Below, in pieces: positions 13,918 to 27,542 of a stretch of DNA of 64,000 bases. The notes under the pieces are model-generated. The model had not been told where the DNA came from and made no database searches. It was given only the letters and a program-made list of their open reading frames with translations. The stretch's first letter is position 1; each line of letters begins with the position of its first letter. The stretch is from Mimachlamys varia (lineage: Eukaryota; Mollusca; Bivalvia; Pectinida; Pectinidae): NCBI GenBank assembly GCA_947623455.1, contig OX392534.1:32052926-32116925 (forward strand), written 5' to 3'. The position numbers and the translations under genes are program-made.

Positions 13918-15715
13918 CATATGACGACAGTGTCCACTGATGCTGAGGTCACTCAACAGTTAAGGTCATATGACAACGGTGTCCACTGATGCTGAAGTCA
14001 CTCAACAGCTAAGGTCATATGACGACAGGTCCACTGATGATGAGGTCAAACAACAGCTAAGGTCATATGACGACGGGGTCCACTGATGATGAGGTCAAAC
14101 AACAGCTAAGGTCATATGACGACGGGGTCCACTGATGATGAGGTCACACAACAGCTAAGGTCATATGACGACGGGGTCAAACAACAGCTAAGGTCATATG
14201 ACGGCGGTGTCCACTGATGACGGGGTCACACAACAGCTACATGTAAGGTCATATGACGACGGTGTCTACTGATGATTGGGTCACACAACAGCTAAGGTCA
14301 CATGACGACGATGTCCACTGATGATGAGGTCAAACAACAGCTAAGGTCATATGACGACGATGTCCACTGATGATGGGGTCACACAACTGCTAAGGTCATA
14401 TGACGACGGTGTCTACTGATGATTGGGTCACACAACAGTTAGGTCATATGACGATGGTGTCTACTGATGATTGGGTCATATGACGACGATGTCTACTGAT
14501 GTCGGGGTGACACAACAGTTAAGGTCATATGACGACGGTGTCTATTGACGACGGTGTCTATTGACGACGGTGTCCACTGACGATGAGGTCACACAACAGT
14601 TAGGTCATATGACGACGGTGTCTACTGATGATCACACAACAGTTAGGTCATATGACGACGGTGTCTACTGATGATTGGGTCACACAACAGCTAAGGTCAA
14701 ATGACGACGATGTCCACTGATGATGAGGTCACACAACAGTTAGGTCATATGACGACGGTGTCTACTGATGATGGGGTCACACAACTGCTAAGGTCATATG
14801 ACGACGGTGTCTACTGATGATTGGGTCACACAACAGTTAGGTCATATGACGACGGTGTCTACTGATGATTGGGTCACACAACAGTTAGGTCATATGACGA
14901 CGATGTCTACTGATGTCGGGGTGACACAACAGTTAAGGTCATATGACGACGGTGTCTATTGACGACGGTGTCCACTGACGATGAGGTCACACAACAATTA
15001 GGTCATATGACGACGGTGTCTACTGATGATTGGGTCACACAACAGTTAGGTCATATGACGACGGTGTCTACTGATGATTGGGTCACACAACACCTAAGGT
15101 CAAATGACGACGATGTCCACTGATGATGAGGTCACACAACAGTTAGGTCATATGACGACGGTGTCTACTGATGATTGGGTCACACAACTGCTAAGGTCAT
15201 ATGACGACGGTGTCCACTGACGATGGGGTCACACAACTGCTAAGTTCATATGACGACGGTGTACACTGACGATGGGGTCACACAACTGCTAAGGTCATAT
15301 GACGACGGTGTCTACTGATGATGGGGTCACACAACAGCTAAGGTCATATGTCGACGTTATATACTGCTGATGGGGTCACACAACAGCTAAGGTCATATTG
15401 CGACGGTGTCTGCAGATGATGGGGTCACACAACAGCTAAGGTCATATGACGACGGTTTCCACTGATGGTGGGGTCACACAACAGCTAAGGTCATATGACG
15501 ACGGTTTCTACTGATGATGGGGTCACCTGACAGCTAAGGTCATATGACGACGGTGTCGACTGAAGATGGGGTCATATGACGACGATGTCTACTGATGTCG
15601 GGGTGACACAACAGTTAAGGTCATATGACGACGGTGTCTATTGACGACGGTGTCGACTGACGATGAGGTCACACAACAGCTAAGGTCATATATCGACGGT
15701 GTCCACTGATGATGT
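13918..15715. repeat. Minisatellite, 48-bp unit, about 37 copies
   Basis: The unit carries GGTCATATGACGACGGTGTC, then TACTGATGATGGGGTCACAC and AACAGCTAA. Copies vary by substitution, and some are shortened (for example TCTATTGACGACGG partial repeats near 14530-14580). A full unit read in one frame gives STDDEVTQQLRSYDD, but length changes break that frame, so no long ORF survives. Confidence 0.95.
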
Positions 15716-16980
15716 AGCAAATTTGATTGAAACGCGATCATATACTTAAGATAAGAAAAAAAAACTTTTCGAAATCGACATCCGGGGTGATATATCTTTT
15801 GTTGAGAACAACACAACTGTTGGCAACCTGTAATTTTTCTGGTTTCTTAAAATAATAGTTCTTAAGTTCTTACAAACGGGACAACAAAATCAAAAGAATA
15901 AAATTTACCTTTCCTCCTTTGCCACAAGATTATTTTCAAGGTGAAAAGCCCCAAAGGAATTATAACTGAAGACTGTTTATCGTTTTCCTTTCTTATTTCA
16001 GTCCGTCGTCTAGCGCCTTGCAATAGTCGTTTTCTGTGTTTCAACGTTTTGTGTTATAGACATCTCTAACAAAAGCAGGCTACATCTGGACACACAAAAC
16101 ATACATGCAAAGTATACAAAAGATACTTACTATATATATTCCAACTGTTATTGTCTCACATGTGCCGGAACCGTGGATCTATCAGCCACTGAAGCTAAGA
16201 GCGCCAACTGTATAAACGATCTCCTTGGAAAGATGGGCATTCCAGCATAATACCCAATCCATGCCAGGCGTGACACATACCACTCCAAACCAAACATAAA
16301 TCCGGAAAAAAAGTGCAGATCACAAGGGGAAAAAACTTCTGGTAAGTTAATCCACTGTTTCTGGTAAAAACACAAACCAACGGTATACTGCAGCAGTTTA
16401 TCCCTCGCCAGCCGTACTTTATGTGCCACAGCGTATGATACGACCCGCTATTAACTAAATAAGATGTAATTCTAAATTCTCTGCGAGGTTTAGATGACGG
16501 CGTCACAGACGGCTGGGCACGTGTTACAAATATACAGGTATATATACGTACCTGTGTACAGGTGTAATAACGATAATAAGCGGGGGATGACCTGGACCCA
16601 CACAATACGTAGCCCTAACATCCGGAGGTGTATGCTGATCTTTCCAAAGGATCGTCGGCTTACTATACATTGTGTATTCTATTTACGAATTGGATTTAAA
16701 CATTTAACGAATATTTACTTTTGTAAACTTAATACCGAATTTATAACTTAAGTTTTTATTTTTATTTAGATATTATATGTATAGTGTATGCGGTATAAAT
16801 GTGTGTGTCAGAGACAGGGTATGTTGGTGTACCTACCTCCGTGTAATAGCGTGGATCATATGCGGACTTTACAGTGCTATCTCACTGAAATACCATACCG
16901 ATGACACCCAGCACAGCATTCTATCCTTCCACATTATACTGACAACATACGAACTAGTTGTCCATCAATGACGTCATTAT
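15716..16980. other. Non-coding stretch with unassigned ORFs
   Basis: Two overlapping minus-strand open frames (16195-16605 and 16148-16429) have no recognisable domain, no splice-supported neighbours and no codon pattern I trust. Nothing else is seen. Confidence 0.4.
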
Positions 16981-16982
16981 AC

Positions 16983-17975
16983 AAACAAGAGGTCCAGAGG
17001 GCATGTATCGCCCATTTAGATATTTGCGCAATCATGGGAAAGTATTCTAAATGAAAGTGTTATATACTTTGTAAAGTGATCGGTTCTCACTTTAAGGACT
17101 TCACGTTTACTTGACGGTTACCAAGATTTACATGGCGAGTATTTTCGATGAAGAGGCTTATATATTCTTCAAGAACACCTTGTCTTATTTTCTTGTACTT
17201 TTTTCAATGGTCTCTGTGTAAATCTTTCTTTGTCATATTTTGCCTCGAGTTTAATAGTTTATGATTTTGTTGACGCTTTGGTATTCTTTTATTTATGTTT
17301 GCAAAAATATCAATATCTTGAGTCTTTTTGGCTCAAGATTGTCTCGGCCTAAAAGAAACTTGATACTTTTCATTCCAAAATCGCTACATGTCCCATTTCA
17401 CCACCCAGGGATCCTGGTATAATGAAACTTTTGTTCAAGATATTTACATCAATGTTGACATAGCTGACATCTGAAAGGTGAAAGAAGGTCAAGGTAAACT
17501 ATTGGAGGAAACTTACGATCACTCTGTCCAAGAATCAGTTGCTGTTCTCTTGGCCTCTTTGTTATTCTGAAGAAGTTGTTTAAAGTATTATACATACCGA
17601 CTCTTGTGATCTTGAATGTAGGTCAAGGTTATTTATTTGGAGGAAAATATATAACACTCATATATGGAATGTAGGTGAGTAATATTTTTCATTAAAGTTA
17701 ATAGTACTTCATATCAGATACCTCCTGATCAAGTATAAATACTCTGGGTCTTCCAGTTACTCAGAAGACCTTTAAAAGTTTTTACAGGTTTTTAACCTGT
17801 GACCTTGAAATTAGGCCAATGTCACTTATATGAGGAAACTTTCAAAATATTTATTGGCCAAATATCACTACCTGAGCCTTTTGGTTATTCAAAAGAAGTC
17901 TAAAAGTAAAAATGTGATGTTGGATGCACCATGGATGACCAAATCCTTTCAGGCCAGATGAGCTAACAATTGATC
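16983..17975 (+). repeat. Dispersed repeat of the 'aggtcaaggt' type
   Basis: It begins CAAGAGGTCCAGAGGGCATG and ends near CCAGATGAGCTAAC. Inside, diverged units of CCTTGAATGTAGGTCAAGGT and CACTACCTGAGCCTTTTGGT recur about every 190 bases. This layout is typical of abundant bivalve repeats. Confidence 0.65.
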
Positions 17976-18109
17976 TCATTAATAAATTGTAAACTGATCT
18001 CATTTTTGATGAAAGAAAAAAAAATAAAGATAAATTAGAGAAACTTGTGTCTCAGTTCTTTTAGTATTTATTTGCAACAAAATATATCTAACCTAAACTA
18101 AACTAAGGA

Positions 18110-18600
18110 CCATGAGGAACCTACATATGAAATTTGAAAAAGAAACATCTTGAATTTATAAAACAAAATAATCCATCACATACATGTACTTTTACAGTCA
18201 AAATCCAAGACTAATGCCCATCTGTCATATTTCTTCCATGGATCAGACCGGAAAATGAGTCCAGGCACAAGTATGGACAAATGAGAACCTGAATATGAAA
18301 CTTGAAAATGATCCATCCAGTACTTACTTGTCAAGGAATAACAATAACAAGCTACTGCTGTCAAAATCCAAGATGGCCACCTGTCAGCACTACTGTTTTG
18401 GGATCAGCACAAAAACTGGGCAAAGCACAACTAGGGGCTAAGGAGAACCTGCATATGAATTTTGTGAAGGATCCATCCAGCGCTTCTCTAGAATTAGCGA
18501 TCACAAGAATTGTTTAAGGACAGAGGGATGGAAGACAGACGACAAACCATGGAAGCAGAGCGATTTGAATATCCCACCATCTGATGACAATGGACTAAAA
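18110..18600 (+). repeat. Second copy of the 130-bp-unit dispersed repeat
   Basis: It shares GAAAATGATCCATCCAGTAC, CAAGATGGCCACCTGTCA, AGCGATCACAAGAATTGTTT and a decayed CCCACCATCTGATGA end with 10020-10562. The terminal hairpin is degraded here. Confidence 0.7.
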
Positions 18601-19284
18601 ATTTTGATCACAAACTATGACTGTCAAAATTCAAGATGGCCACCCATTGGCCATATTATTTTTCAGATCAGCTCAAATCTAGACAATGCACAATTAGAGG
18701 ACAGAAGACAGACATAGTGACAGGATGATTTGAGTAAGCTCCCTTTGACGACTATATTTGGGTCTCTTCTTACATAGTTTTGTAAACAAGAGTTGCCTCC
18801 CTTTGTGATAGGTTTATACATCATTTCAATTGCGATGTCACCATGTTGCTAGGAAACAAAATGTAAAAATGCCGGAAACAGTATGTTGAAAATGACATTT
18901 TCTTAGCACATTAATGATGTCACAAAAGTTAATACCTGCTATTATAAAATGGTCTTCTGATGAAGATAAAAACAAACACAAAGGTCAAAGGGTGCAATCT
19001 GCATAGGTTTATTTGTTTAAATGATAATAATAGAAAAAGAATCACTGTAATGACATCAAATACAACTGTGTAAACAGAAACAACGGGACACTCTCTTTGG
19101 AATATGTACAAAAAAGCACAAACGTCAAATCTACATCTCCACTGAGCTATATACACAAAAACTCTCTTTCTGCTGTCAGAAAGCGATATACACAGCCAAC
19201 AATGCCGATTGGACGAAAAAAAACAATAAAGACACCCTGTCAAAGTTTACATGTATCGGTGACCGACAGGGAGAAAACGTACCC

Positions 19285-19495
19285 CACAGGAAGTGACATC
19301 ACCACACAAATGTACACCAAAGTTGGTGACATCACCACAAAATGTACAACAAAGGAAGTGATGTCACCACACAAATGTTTACCACATGGAAGTAATGTCA
19401 TCACACGGATGTACACCCACAGGAAGTGATGTAATCTCACAAAAGTACCCAACAGGAAGTGACATCATTACAGCCTTTGCTCGAAAGGAAGTGAT
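19285..19495. repeat. Short tandem repeat, about 33-bp unit, 6 copies
   Basis: Diverged units of the form GGAAGTGACATCACCACACA plus AATGTACACC. Confidence 0.8.
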
Positions 19496-19560
19496 ATTAC
19501 ATTAAAAGTGTAAGATCATCACAACAAACATTCACTTATGGACTGTTACTTAGCTTGTAC

Positions 19561-19629
19561 ACCCCTGAAGACACAAATGAACTCTTCCAAATCAGGAGTT
19601 GGAATAGTCCATTATGAAACTTCAGGGGT
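19561..19629. repeat. Foldback repeat copy 1 (ACCCCTGAA ... TTTCAGGGGT)
   Basis: A roughly 69-bp element bounded by inverted ACCCCTGAA and TTCAGGGGT, with internal GAACTCTTCC and GGAATAGTCCATTATGAAA. Other copies are at 26346-26390, 37650-37719, 46408-46475, 53946-54015 and 54637-54700. Confidence 0.7.
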
Positions 19630-19724
19630 GAATGAGTTAAGGACTGTTAACAAGTATATTTACATTGTGTGTCTTCTGACCTCTACAAAAATGAGGTCAA
19701 GGCCACAGATAATACTTAACTGAT

Positions 19725-22700
19725 TATACTGTTTCGACTCATTTCCTAGTCAATTCTAGCTTATTAAATATGTATTTAATAGTGTTCTGGTAAGTAAGTA
19801 ATAAAACATCCTTTTTAGCACTTATTTCAGTACATAAAAATTAAAGCAATTCTCACACAGTCCTACTTTCAAACATTTGAAGATAAACAAGTAAACCCAC
19901 AGACTTTAATTTCCATAAAAATTGTCGGAGTCAGAGTAGCAGTACATGGGAACCCCTTCCACACGATCCCTAACCAGAGTAAATAATGTCATTTGATTAT
20001 TTTTGCTGGTTTTTACACATTCAGTTTCCATAGGAATGTGTACTGTGGGGACCTACTATGTGAAAGAGTACCTTATAGTATCCAGATTACACAGCATTTA
20101 GACGAGGTTCTGTTTATTTTCTGAAATAAAGGCTGAAAAGCATTTTGAAATTAATGTACATGTAAATTGCTTTTGCCAATGATGCGGAAATGTTTACAGG
20201 TAAAATACCTGCTGTTCACATATATTTAAACACGTTCCACAAAGATAAACCCCATAGCAAATTACTTCACACATTCCAGGATTAAATTATTCCAACACAA
20301 CAATTCAATCCATAAAACCTACCATGCTGCCATAATTCTACCACAAAAACTTAGTGTAATTCTTCTAAATGAAAAATTGTTCGTACAAAGTTTTTGTAAA
20401 CTATAGTCTACAACTTGTTGATGCCCCGCGATTATGTACAACGACCATGCCACGAAAGATGTTAAAATGATTCAACTAAAGTCTGATGGCTGGACCCATA
20501 TGAGTCTTTCAAACAAAGATGCCCCGGGTCTCCCTGGAGGCGAAAAACAAGTATCAAATCAAGCCAATGCCACAGATTTCTATTTCTTAATTTTCTGTAA
20601 CCTCATCAAAATGTTTCGATTTCTATTTTTTAATTTTCTGTAACCCTATCAAAATGTTACGATTTCTATTTCTTAATTTTCTGTAACCATATCAAAATGT
20701 TACGATTTCTTATTTCTTTCCTTTAATTCAAAACTTCAAATTTGCTGCCTTCATGCATGTTATCTTTTCTTTTCTCAATTTTTCAAAAATGCTATATTTC
20801 TAACCAGATCAAGAATTTGGAAACAGCAATTGACCACAATGATAGAAAATGTGTAATTCATTCCTGTCTGAAATTAAATGATGAAAGAAAGAAAGTTAAG
20901 AAATAGAAGAAATCTCCTTCGGGGTGCTTGAAGGAAACCAAGTGGCATTATGGGATGTAGCAAAATATGTTACATGTTTAAATTGATGGAAAGCAAGGTA
21001 TAATTACTCTATGTGAAAAATCATTCTTTGAATTGCTGCCTTTAAAAAACTGAATTACAATGCATGAGAGAAATTGAAATATGCGCAAAATTTTCCGTTA
21101 ACGAATACATTTATGAAAACATATTTAATCGTACCATTGCAACACAACATACTAAGAACAAACAAACAAAAAATCTGCAAGATTTCAAATAGCAATTAAC
21201 TGTCACCTTTAAAAGTTATTTATGAGACAAAAAGCAACACTCATCAAAAAAGTTTTGTTCTCCTTATGAGAGTTTTTTTAAAAATTAGATGTAACTTACT
21301 TTGTTAGCTTGATTTGTACAAAATCTGTTTTCTCTGAGCTCACACAAGCATGATAATTAAGTTCACATCTTCAGAGGTTGTTCTCAAACACGGATACTTT
21401 ATAACTCTGTAAATGTGCATAATTTCATGTTAAACTCACACTCAACTTGCTGATAATGAATGAAATATGAAAACTAGTGTTACCTTACATCTCTGTTATT
21501 TAGCAGACAATGAAAGTCAACTGTGAGCATTTCATTTGTTCTCTTCTTGTTATATGAATGAAAATGGTCCCCAGTCATTTCTTTGTGAAGAAATAAGTGT
21601 ATCCCTTTTCAGCACCAATTTATATTCTTGAGTGTCATATGCCGAGTGTTTAATAGTTTAAACAATGCTATGAAGTTTTAATGAGAAATGATTTACAATA
21701 TGACCGTACATGGGTTTTCAAGATTCTGAAATTATGGAAAAGTAAAGAAATAATTTTCACTTAAATTTGCTTCTATAATTATGTCGAAAAGAAGAAAAAG
21801 GTTTTTTTAATTGAAGATGCAAGCTTAAATGTTAATAGACCAAGCAGTATAAGGCACAGATATTTGAGAAAAGAGCTGGTTGCCATGGGGATAAGGAAAT
21901 ACAGGATTCCAATCCAAAGTCTGATCAGATATCAAACCCATTATTAGACAGACTTGTTAACATTTTGCACACAAGTCGATACAAAGTAGTTTTAAATACA
22001 CTGTTCTAGCTATAATATTTCACAGATCGTCAAAAGTTAGGAACCACCATTATCCTGGAACATTTCAATGATAAGAACCATCGCTTAAACAGTAATTGTA
22101 AAGGAATATTAGCACTATAGATATTGAAATAATGAATGTAAACAATTTATATATATAGAAATTGGTTATACCTTCGTAAATATTGTTCTGTAGCACTTGA
22201 AGGAGACGGACACACATATTGGTGTGGCAGCTCCTGTGTCGTTTTAAATACGTCAACACTTATTAACAAGGTTAAACTTACTCACATAAATACACACAAC
22301 ATGGTGGGGTATATATCTTACAACAGGAGGTTTAGAGTTTCGACTCCCTCCCTCACTCAAACAAGTGTTAGGTCAAGGTCACGGCAAGGTCATACAGGTC
22401 AATTTTAAATTATTATATTTACTACAAATCACAGACATTGTGTGAAGCAGACTACATAACGACTATTGCTGGTTGATAAAATAATTCACTATAATCATTA
22501 TTCCTGTAAATATTTTATTAAAAACAATATCACTAATTATTGTATATTCAGTATTGTTCATAAAATGTAAGCTGCTACGAAATGATAGTCGGCAGTTATT
22601 GTCAAAATAATTTTTTAAATATGATCACTCTGTACGCCTGTAGATGTCAAAATCACAACAATTTTCTGCAGACTATTTTGCGTTTGAATTGATTGTGATT

Positions 22701-23800
22701 ACGACTGTGTGTTAAGACAAACTTTAACCCGGACTTGTTTGCATTAATTTTTGTCTGATAATCTGAAATATATACCGTAATGGTGTTATATTCAGCATCC
22801 ACAGCTGCCAAAGCAGAAGATGCAAAAACATTGAAATGTATTTTCCATTTTTTCACAACTATTGGGTAATACAAGCTGGTGTCTTTGAATGGAGACAAAC
22901 TACTGCTGCCAATTGACCAGTCGCTGACCAATAGTGTCCAGTGTGGGAAGACATACAATAACACAACAGAAAACAAGTTAATAACATATCAAGCATATTG
23001 AACCATCTTTCTGTTGCTCTTTGTGAAACTTAGCCTTAACAAAATTAATTCAGTGACGCAAAGCAAATGCCCAGTAAAGTGATATAACCAATACTTGTTT
23101 GAGATTGTATATCACATGAAACGAAAACAAACTGTAAGGTCGTTGTAAACAGATTATTAAGAATTGATAAACAAATGCATTGAAACAACAGAATTATATT
23201 TTAACTATCACAAAGCATATTACATACTTTTTGCAGATATGATCTAAATAAAAATCCATTTCCATTTTGTTTGTAGACAAGCTCCCCCCACGCTCCCAAG
23301 AAAATTTTAAAATCCTGTTTAATATAATGATTCAATGATCGATGAAAGAGACAGTTAGGGTAATGATGCATGACACCGTATATAAAACGTTCCCATCTTT
23401 ATTCTAAACCTACACAAGAAGACAGATTTACATAGGCAGTTTCATATGTGTATTACAATCTGAGGAAGTTGTCAAAATGAATCTGTTTTTCTGCAGATTT
23501 AATTCATTTTGGCTTTAAGAGCGTGAATTTGACCATTCTAACAGTTTGGTACTGGTAAAGCCATTATTAATACTACAAATCCAATCACTGGGATTAACAA
23601 TAATTGACGTGTCATTCATGAAACGAGAGAGAAAAAAACTGTATATAAATAATTTTATATTAAATGTTCATTAATATCTATACAGTATCTACATATGTAC
23701 ACAGACTTTGGTAACATATATATACATTCTTGATTATGTATCTCGCACATACAAACAATTTCACAAACTCAAACATTAAACAAAATGAGAATATGTACAA
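19725..23800. other. Non-coding stretch, AT-rich
   Basis: No supported gene. It contains the 43-bp triplet at 20575-20715 and one unassigned minus-strand open frame (22653-22976) that reads like a possible exon. The rest is AT-rich single-copy DNA. Confidence 0.5.
20575..20715. repeat. Tandem repeat, 43-bp unit, about 3.3 copies
   Basis: Units start GATTTCTATTTCTTAATTTT at 20575, 20618, 20661 and 20704, with few differences between copies. Confidence 0.9.
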
Positions 23801-23807
23801 AAAGTAA

Positions 23808-25178
23808 GTTATCTCCCCTTAGTAAACAGTTCTCCCTTTCTTTGAAGATCTTATTATCTCCCCTTAGTAAACAATTTCTCCCTTTCTTTGAAGATCTAAT
23901 TATCTCCCCTTAGTAAACAATTTCTCCCTTTCTTTGAAGATCTAATTATCTCCCCTTAGTAAACAATTTCTCCCTTTCTATGAGGATCTAATTATCTCCC
24001 CTTAGTAAACAATTTCTCCCTTTCTATGAGGATCTAATTATCTCCCCTTAGTAAACAATTTCTCCCTTTCTTTGAAGATCTAATTATCTCCCCTTAGTAA
24101 ACAATTTCTCCCTTTCTATGAGGATCTAATTATCTCCCCTTAGTAAACAATTTCTCCCTTTCTATGAGGATCTAATTATCTCCCCTAAGTAAACAGTTCT
24201 CTCTTTCTATGAGGATCTAATTATCTCCCCTAAGTAAACAGTTCTCCCTTTCTTTGAGGATCTAATTATTTCCCCTTAGTAAACAATTTCTCCCTTTCTT
24301 TGATGATCTAATTATCTCCCCTTAGTAAACAATTTCTCCCTTTCTTTGAGGATCTAATTATCTCCCCTTAGTAAACAGTTCTTCCTTTCTTTGAAGATCT
24401 AATTATCTCCCCTTAGTAAACAATTTCTCCCTTTCTTTGAAGATCTAATTATCTCCCCTTAGTAAACAATTTCTCCCTTTCTATGAGGATCTAATTATCT
24501 CCCCTTAGTAAACAATTTCTCCCTTTCTATGAGGATCTAATTATCTCCCCTTAGTAAACAATTTCTCCCTTTCTTTGAAGATCTAATTATCTCCCCTTAG
24601 TAAACAATTTCTCCCTTTCTATGAGGATCTAATTATCTCCCCTTAGTAAACAATTTCTCCCTTTCTATGAGGATCTAATTATCTCCCCTAAGTAAACAGT
24701 TCTCCCTTTCTATGAGGATCTAATTATCTCCCCTAAGTAAACAGTTCTCTCTTTCTATGAGGATCTAATTATCTCCCCTAAGTAAACAGTTCTCTCTTTC
24801 TATGAGGATCTAATTATCTCCCCTTAGTAAACAATTTCTCCCTTTCTTTGAAGATCTAATTATCTCCCCTTAGTAAACAATTTCTCCCTTTCTATGAGGA
24901 TCTAATTATCTCCCCTTAGTAAACAATTTCTCCCTTTCTATGAGGATCTAATTATCTCCCCTAAGTAAACAGTTCTTCCTTTCTTTGAGGATCTAATTAT
25001 CTCCCCTTAGTAAACAGTTTTCCCTTTCTTTGGAGATCTAATTATCTCCCCTAAGTAAACAATTTCTCCCTTTCTTTGAGGATCTAATTATCTCCCCTAA
25101 GTAAACAATTTCTCCCTTTCTTTGAGGATCTAATTATCTCCCCTTAGTAAACAGTTCTCCCTTTCTTTGAAGATCTAA
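23808..25178. repeat. Minisatellite, 46-bp unit, about 30 copies
   Basis: The unit is TTATCTCCCCTTAGTAAACA, then ATTTCTCCCTTTCTTTGAAG, then ATCTAA. Variants (TTTGAAG or TATGAGG; CCTTAG or CCTAAG) occur in repeated blocks, suggesting unequal exchange of multi-unit segments. It lies 2.4 kb past the SLMAP stop. Confidence 0.97.
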
Positions 25179-26345
25179 AGTCTACACTACCATATACACA
25201 ATCACAAACACAAAATTCCTTGTTATTGGGAATCTTGGTCTTGATTGAGATTTATCTAATTTTTAAATGAAATGATGAACAGAAACATGGAGTTGGAATA
25301 TAAAAGGCAGTTGCTTGCTTTTTCTCAACAGGATAGCCAATGACTCGCCAATCGAACATGGAAAACCAAACAAAATTCTGAAAGCCCCCTAGGCCAATCT
25401 CTACGTGGAGCTTTAATAAGCAGTTAACCTTAATTGTAATGGTCTATTGTCCCCTAGTCCTGAGTAAGATCTATCACACACGACCCCACCCCTCCTGAGC
25501 CCCCCCCCCCCCCCCCTTGAGAGCCCCATCCCCTCCTGAGTTAGTATGAGTGTAATAGCACCACTGCTGAGTTGAGTTACAGACGCCATAATTTTCAAAC
25601 AACCAAAATCTAACTAAAATCAGAAAACTATAATTTTGTATCTCCCATGCAGCAACTATCAACATAGATTTACAGAAGATTTCATTCCTATGTGTATCAA
25701 TTCTAAACAAAAAACGAAAATTCTACCAAAAAGCAGAGGTGTTCTGACACTAATTGGATACACAAGCGTATTGCTTTACACAACTAGTCACTATCACAGT
25801 TTAAACACACTACCATCTGCAAACATTTATCAACACAACAATAACAGATTTTCCCAGGCCAATTTTCCAAACATTTCTACTGAAATATTTCACCGACAGT
25901 CTGACACAAGCAGGACATCACAGACAATGGTCTCTAGTGAGGTAGTATCCATACAGCTTATTTATCATAACAGGGCTGCATTCGGTACGGAAATAAGGTC
26001 CGATTTACATTTACTATTGAATAAAACATTGCACTTGCTACAAAACCAAATGGAGAGAAAACACCAAAATGGCCTGTTATTCAATATTTCCTTCATTATT
26101 TGTTTTTTATTTACGGAATTACATTACATTGCTTATACTGAAATCTCGTATCATTTCATCAATATTTGCACATGTCTATGAATTAAGCAAAGATAACCTA
26201 TCATACAACATTTCAATAGATTATTGTCTCTTTTCATTTTGTAATTATTATACCTTTACAATTCACATTTCTGCAATGTATTCAATAGATAAGTATATAT
26301 CGGATCAAAAACACTTTAATATAATTCCCTCTAAACACATTTAAA

Positions 26346-26390
26346 CTTTCCCAATTCAAATGTTGGAATAGTTCATTATGAAATTTCAGG
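26346..26390. repeat. Foldback repeat copy 2, partial
   Basis: This keeps the TTGGAATAGTTCATTATGAA and ATTTCAGG half of the family; the left end is lost. Confidence 0.5.
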
Positions 26391-26992
26391 AAAGTATTAG
26401 TAACTAGTTATGCTGAATGCAACCCAGTTGTGCTATTTACCCCATAGGAAGCACACAATTTAATTTTTTTCCTGATTTTATGTTTTAAAGCACACAACAA
26501 ACTCTATAACCTATGTCACACACAGACCTCCATAGCGGGAGAAAAGATTGCTAACCAAGGGGAGATAACTTGTGTAGTATTTGTATCACTCCTTTCACAT
26601 AAACACTATTATGCACATACAGTCGAACCTGGTGAAAAAAATGTCTCTCTTTACCAGCAAGCACACGATATCACATGAAACTGGCTAACATTCACGAACG
26701 AAATGACAATATGAAAGATTGTAAACACCTCCGAAGGAAGTTAATATGTAATGATAGCCGTACACAACAAACGACACACATGATTTAACACGTTAGTTAA
26801 CATAGCCTCCATTCCAATCCAGCATTATAAATGGGCTCAACATTTTCTGTACTTCCGACTTTTGTCCTTTTTGTCAAAAATCAAGGTAGACAGCCTAACA
26901 AGGTTATAAGTTTAAATCTAATAAATTCCATTGACATTGAAAAGTTTGTTTTCAGAATTGCGAATATTGAGCTATCCTCAACAATTTTTTTT

Positions 26993-26998
26993 TTTATT
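26993..26998 (-). terminator. Candidate SLMAP polyadenylation signal
   Basis: This is the first AATAAA on the minus strand after the stop codon, about 545 bases downstream, followed by an A-rich region. Other copies occur further on. Assigned on motif and distance only. Confidence 0.25.
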
Positions 26999-27542
26999 AA
27001 AGTCTCACAGACCATGTAGTACAATGAATTCTATATGAAATTTCTGGAAAATAACATGACTAAAGGTTCTGTGTTGTCATGTAATGTTTCCAAAAAAAAA
27101 AAAAATCTGTAATTTATATCATTTAGAGTGTTACATCTGTCCACCATATTTGCCAATGAAATATTTTCATACTGATACATTTCTTACAAAATTTACATTT
27201 TTGAACAAATTTTTAGAGGAAGATATAATGTGTGTTTTAAAGGAATTTTCCTTTTTTTCTTTAAAACCATTTTTTTGTGGTGCAGCTCTCAAATCTGGAT
27301 TTCTATCATTCAGAAGAAAACAAATTGGTCCATTTTTGATGCAACACACACACACTGGTCCAATGTCATCATGATCGCTACGACAATGAAAATTGCAACA
27401 TCAACTCAACACAATATTGTCACTGGTCGCCATAGCAACAGTCGCTTCACAGGTCACCATGGTAACACCAGTATTTTGCTGTGTTGAGCCGGAGGAGTGA
27501 TGATTGTTAATGGTTGTGGTCTAAGTAGACGTTTAGCAAGGG

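Larger units (their letters stand above)
25180..27542. other. Probable SLMAP 3' UTR and downstream DNA
   Basis: The part next to 27542 should be 3' UTR of SLMAP; its end is unknown. A C homopolymer of about 17 lies near 25500-25517. A 181-codon plus-strand open frame (25636-26181) has no recognisable content and is likely chance. Confidence 0.45.

Noticed and set aside
16148..16605. Two overlapping minus-strand ORFs of 93 and 136 codons
   Set aside because: Both frames are open over the same bases, so neither is favoured; no family recognised.
24000..25170. Possible CRISPR-like array of regular repeats
   Set aside because: The repeats are head to tail with no unique spacers, in a eukaryotic context; it is a minisatellite.
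25636..26181. 181-codon plus-strand ORF downstream of SLMAP
   Set aside because: No recognisable domain, Asn/Ser/His/Ile-rich composition as expected from AT-rich DNA, and no splice-supported neighbours.
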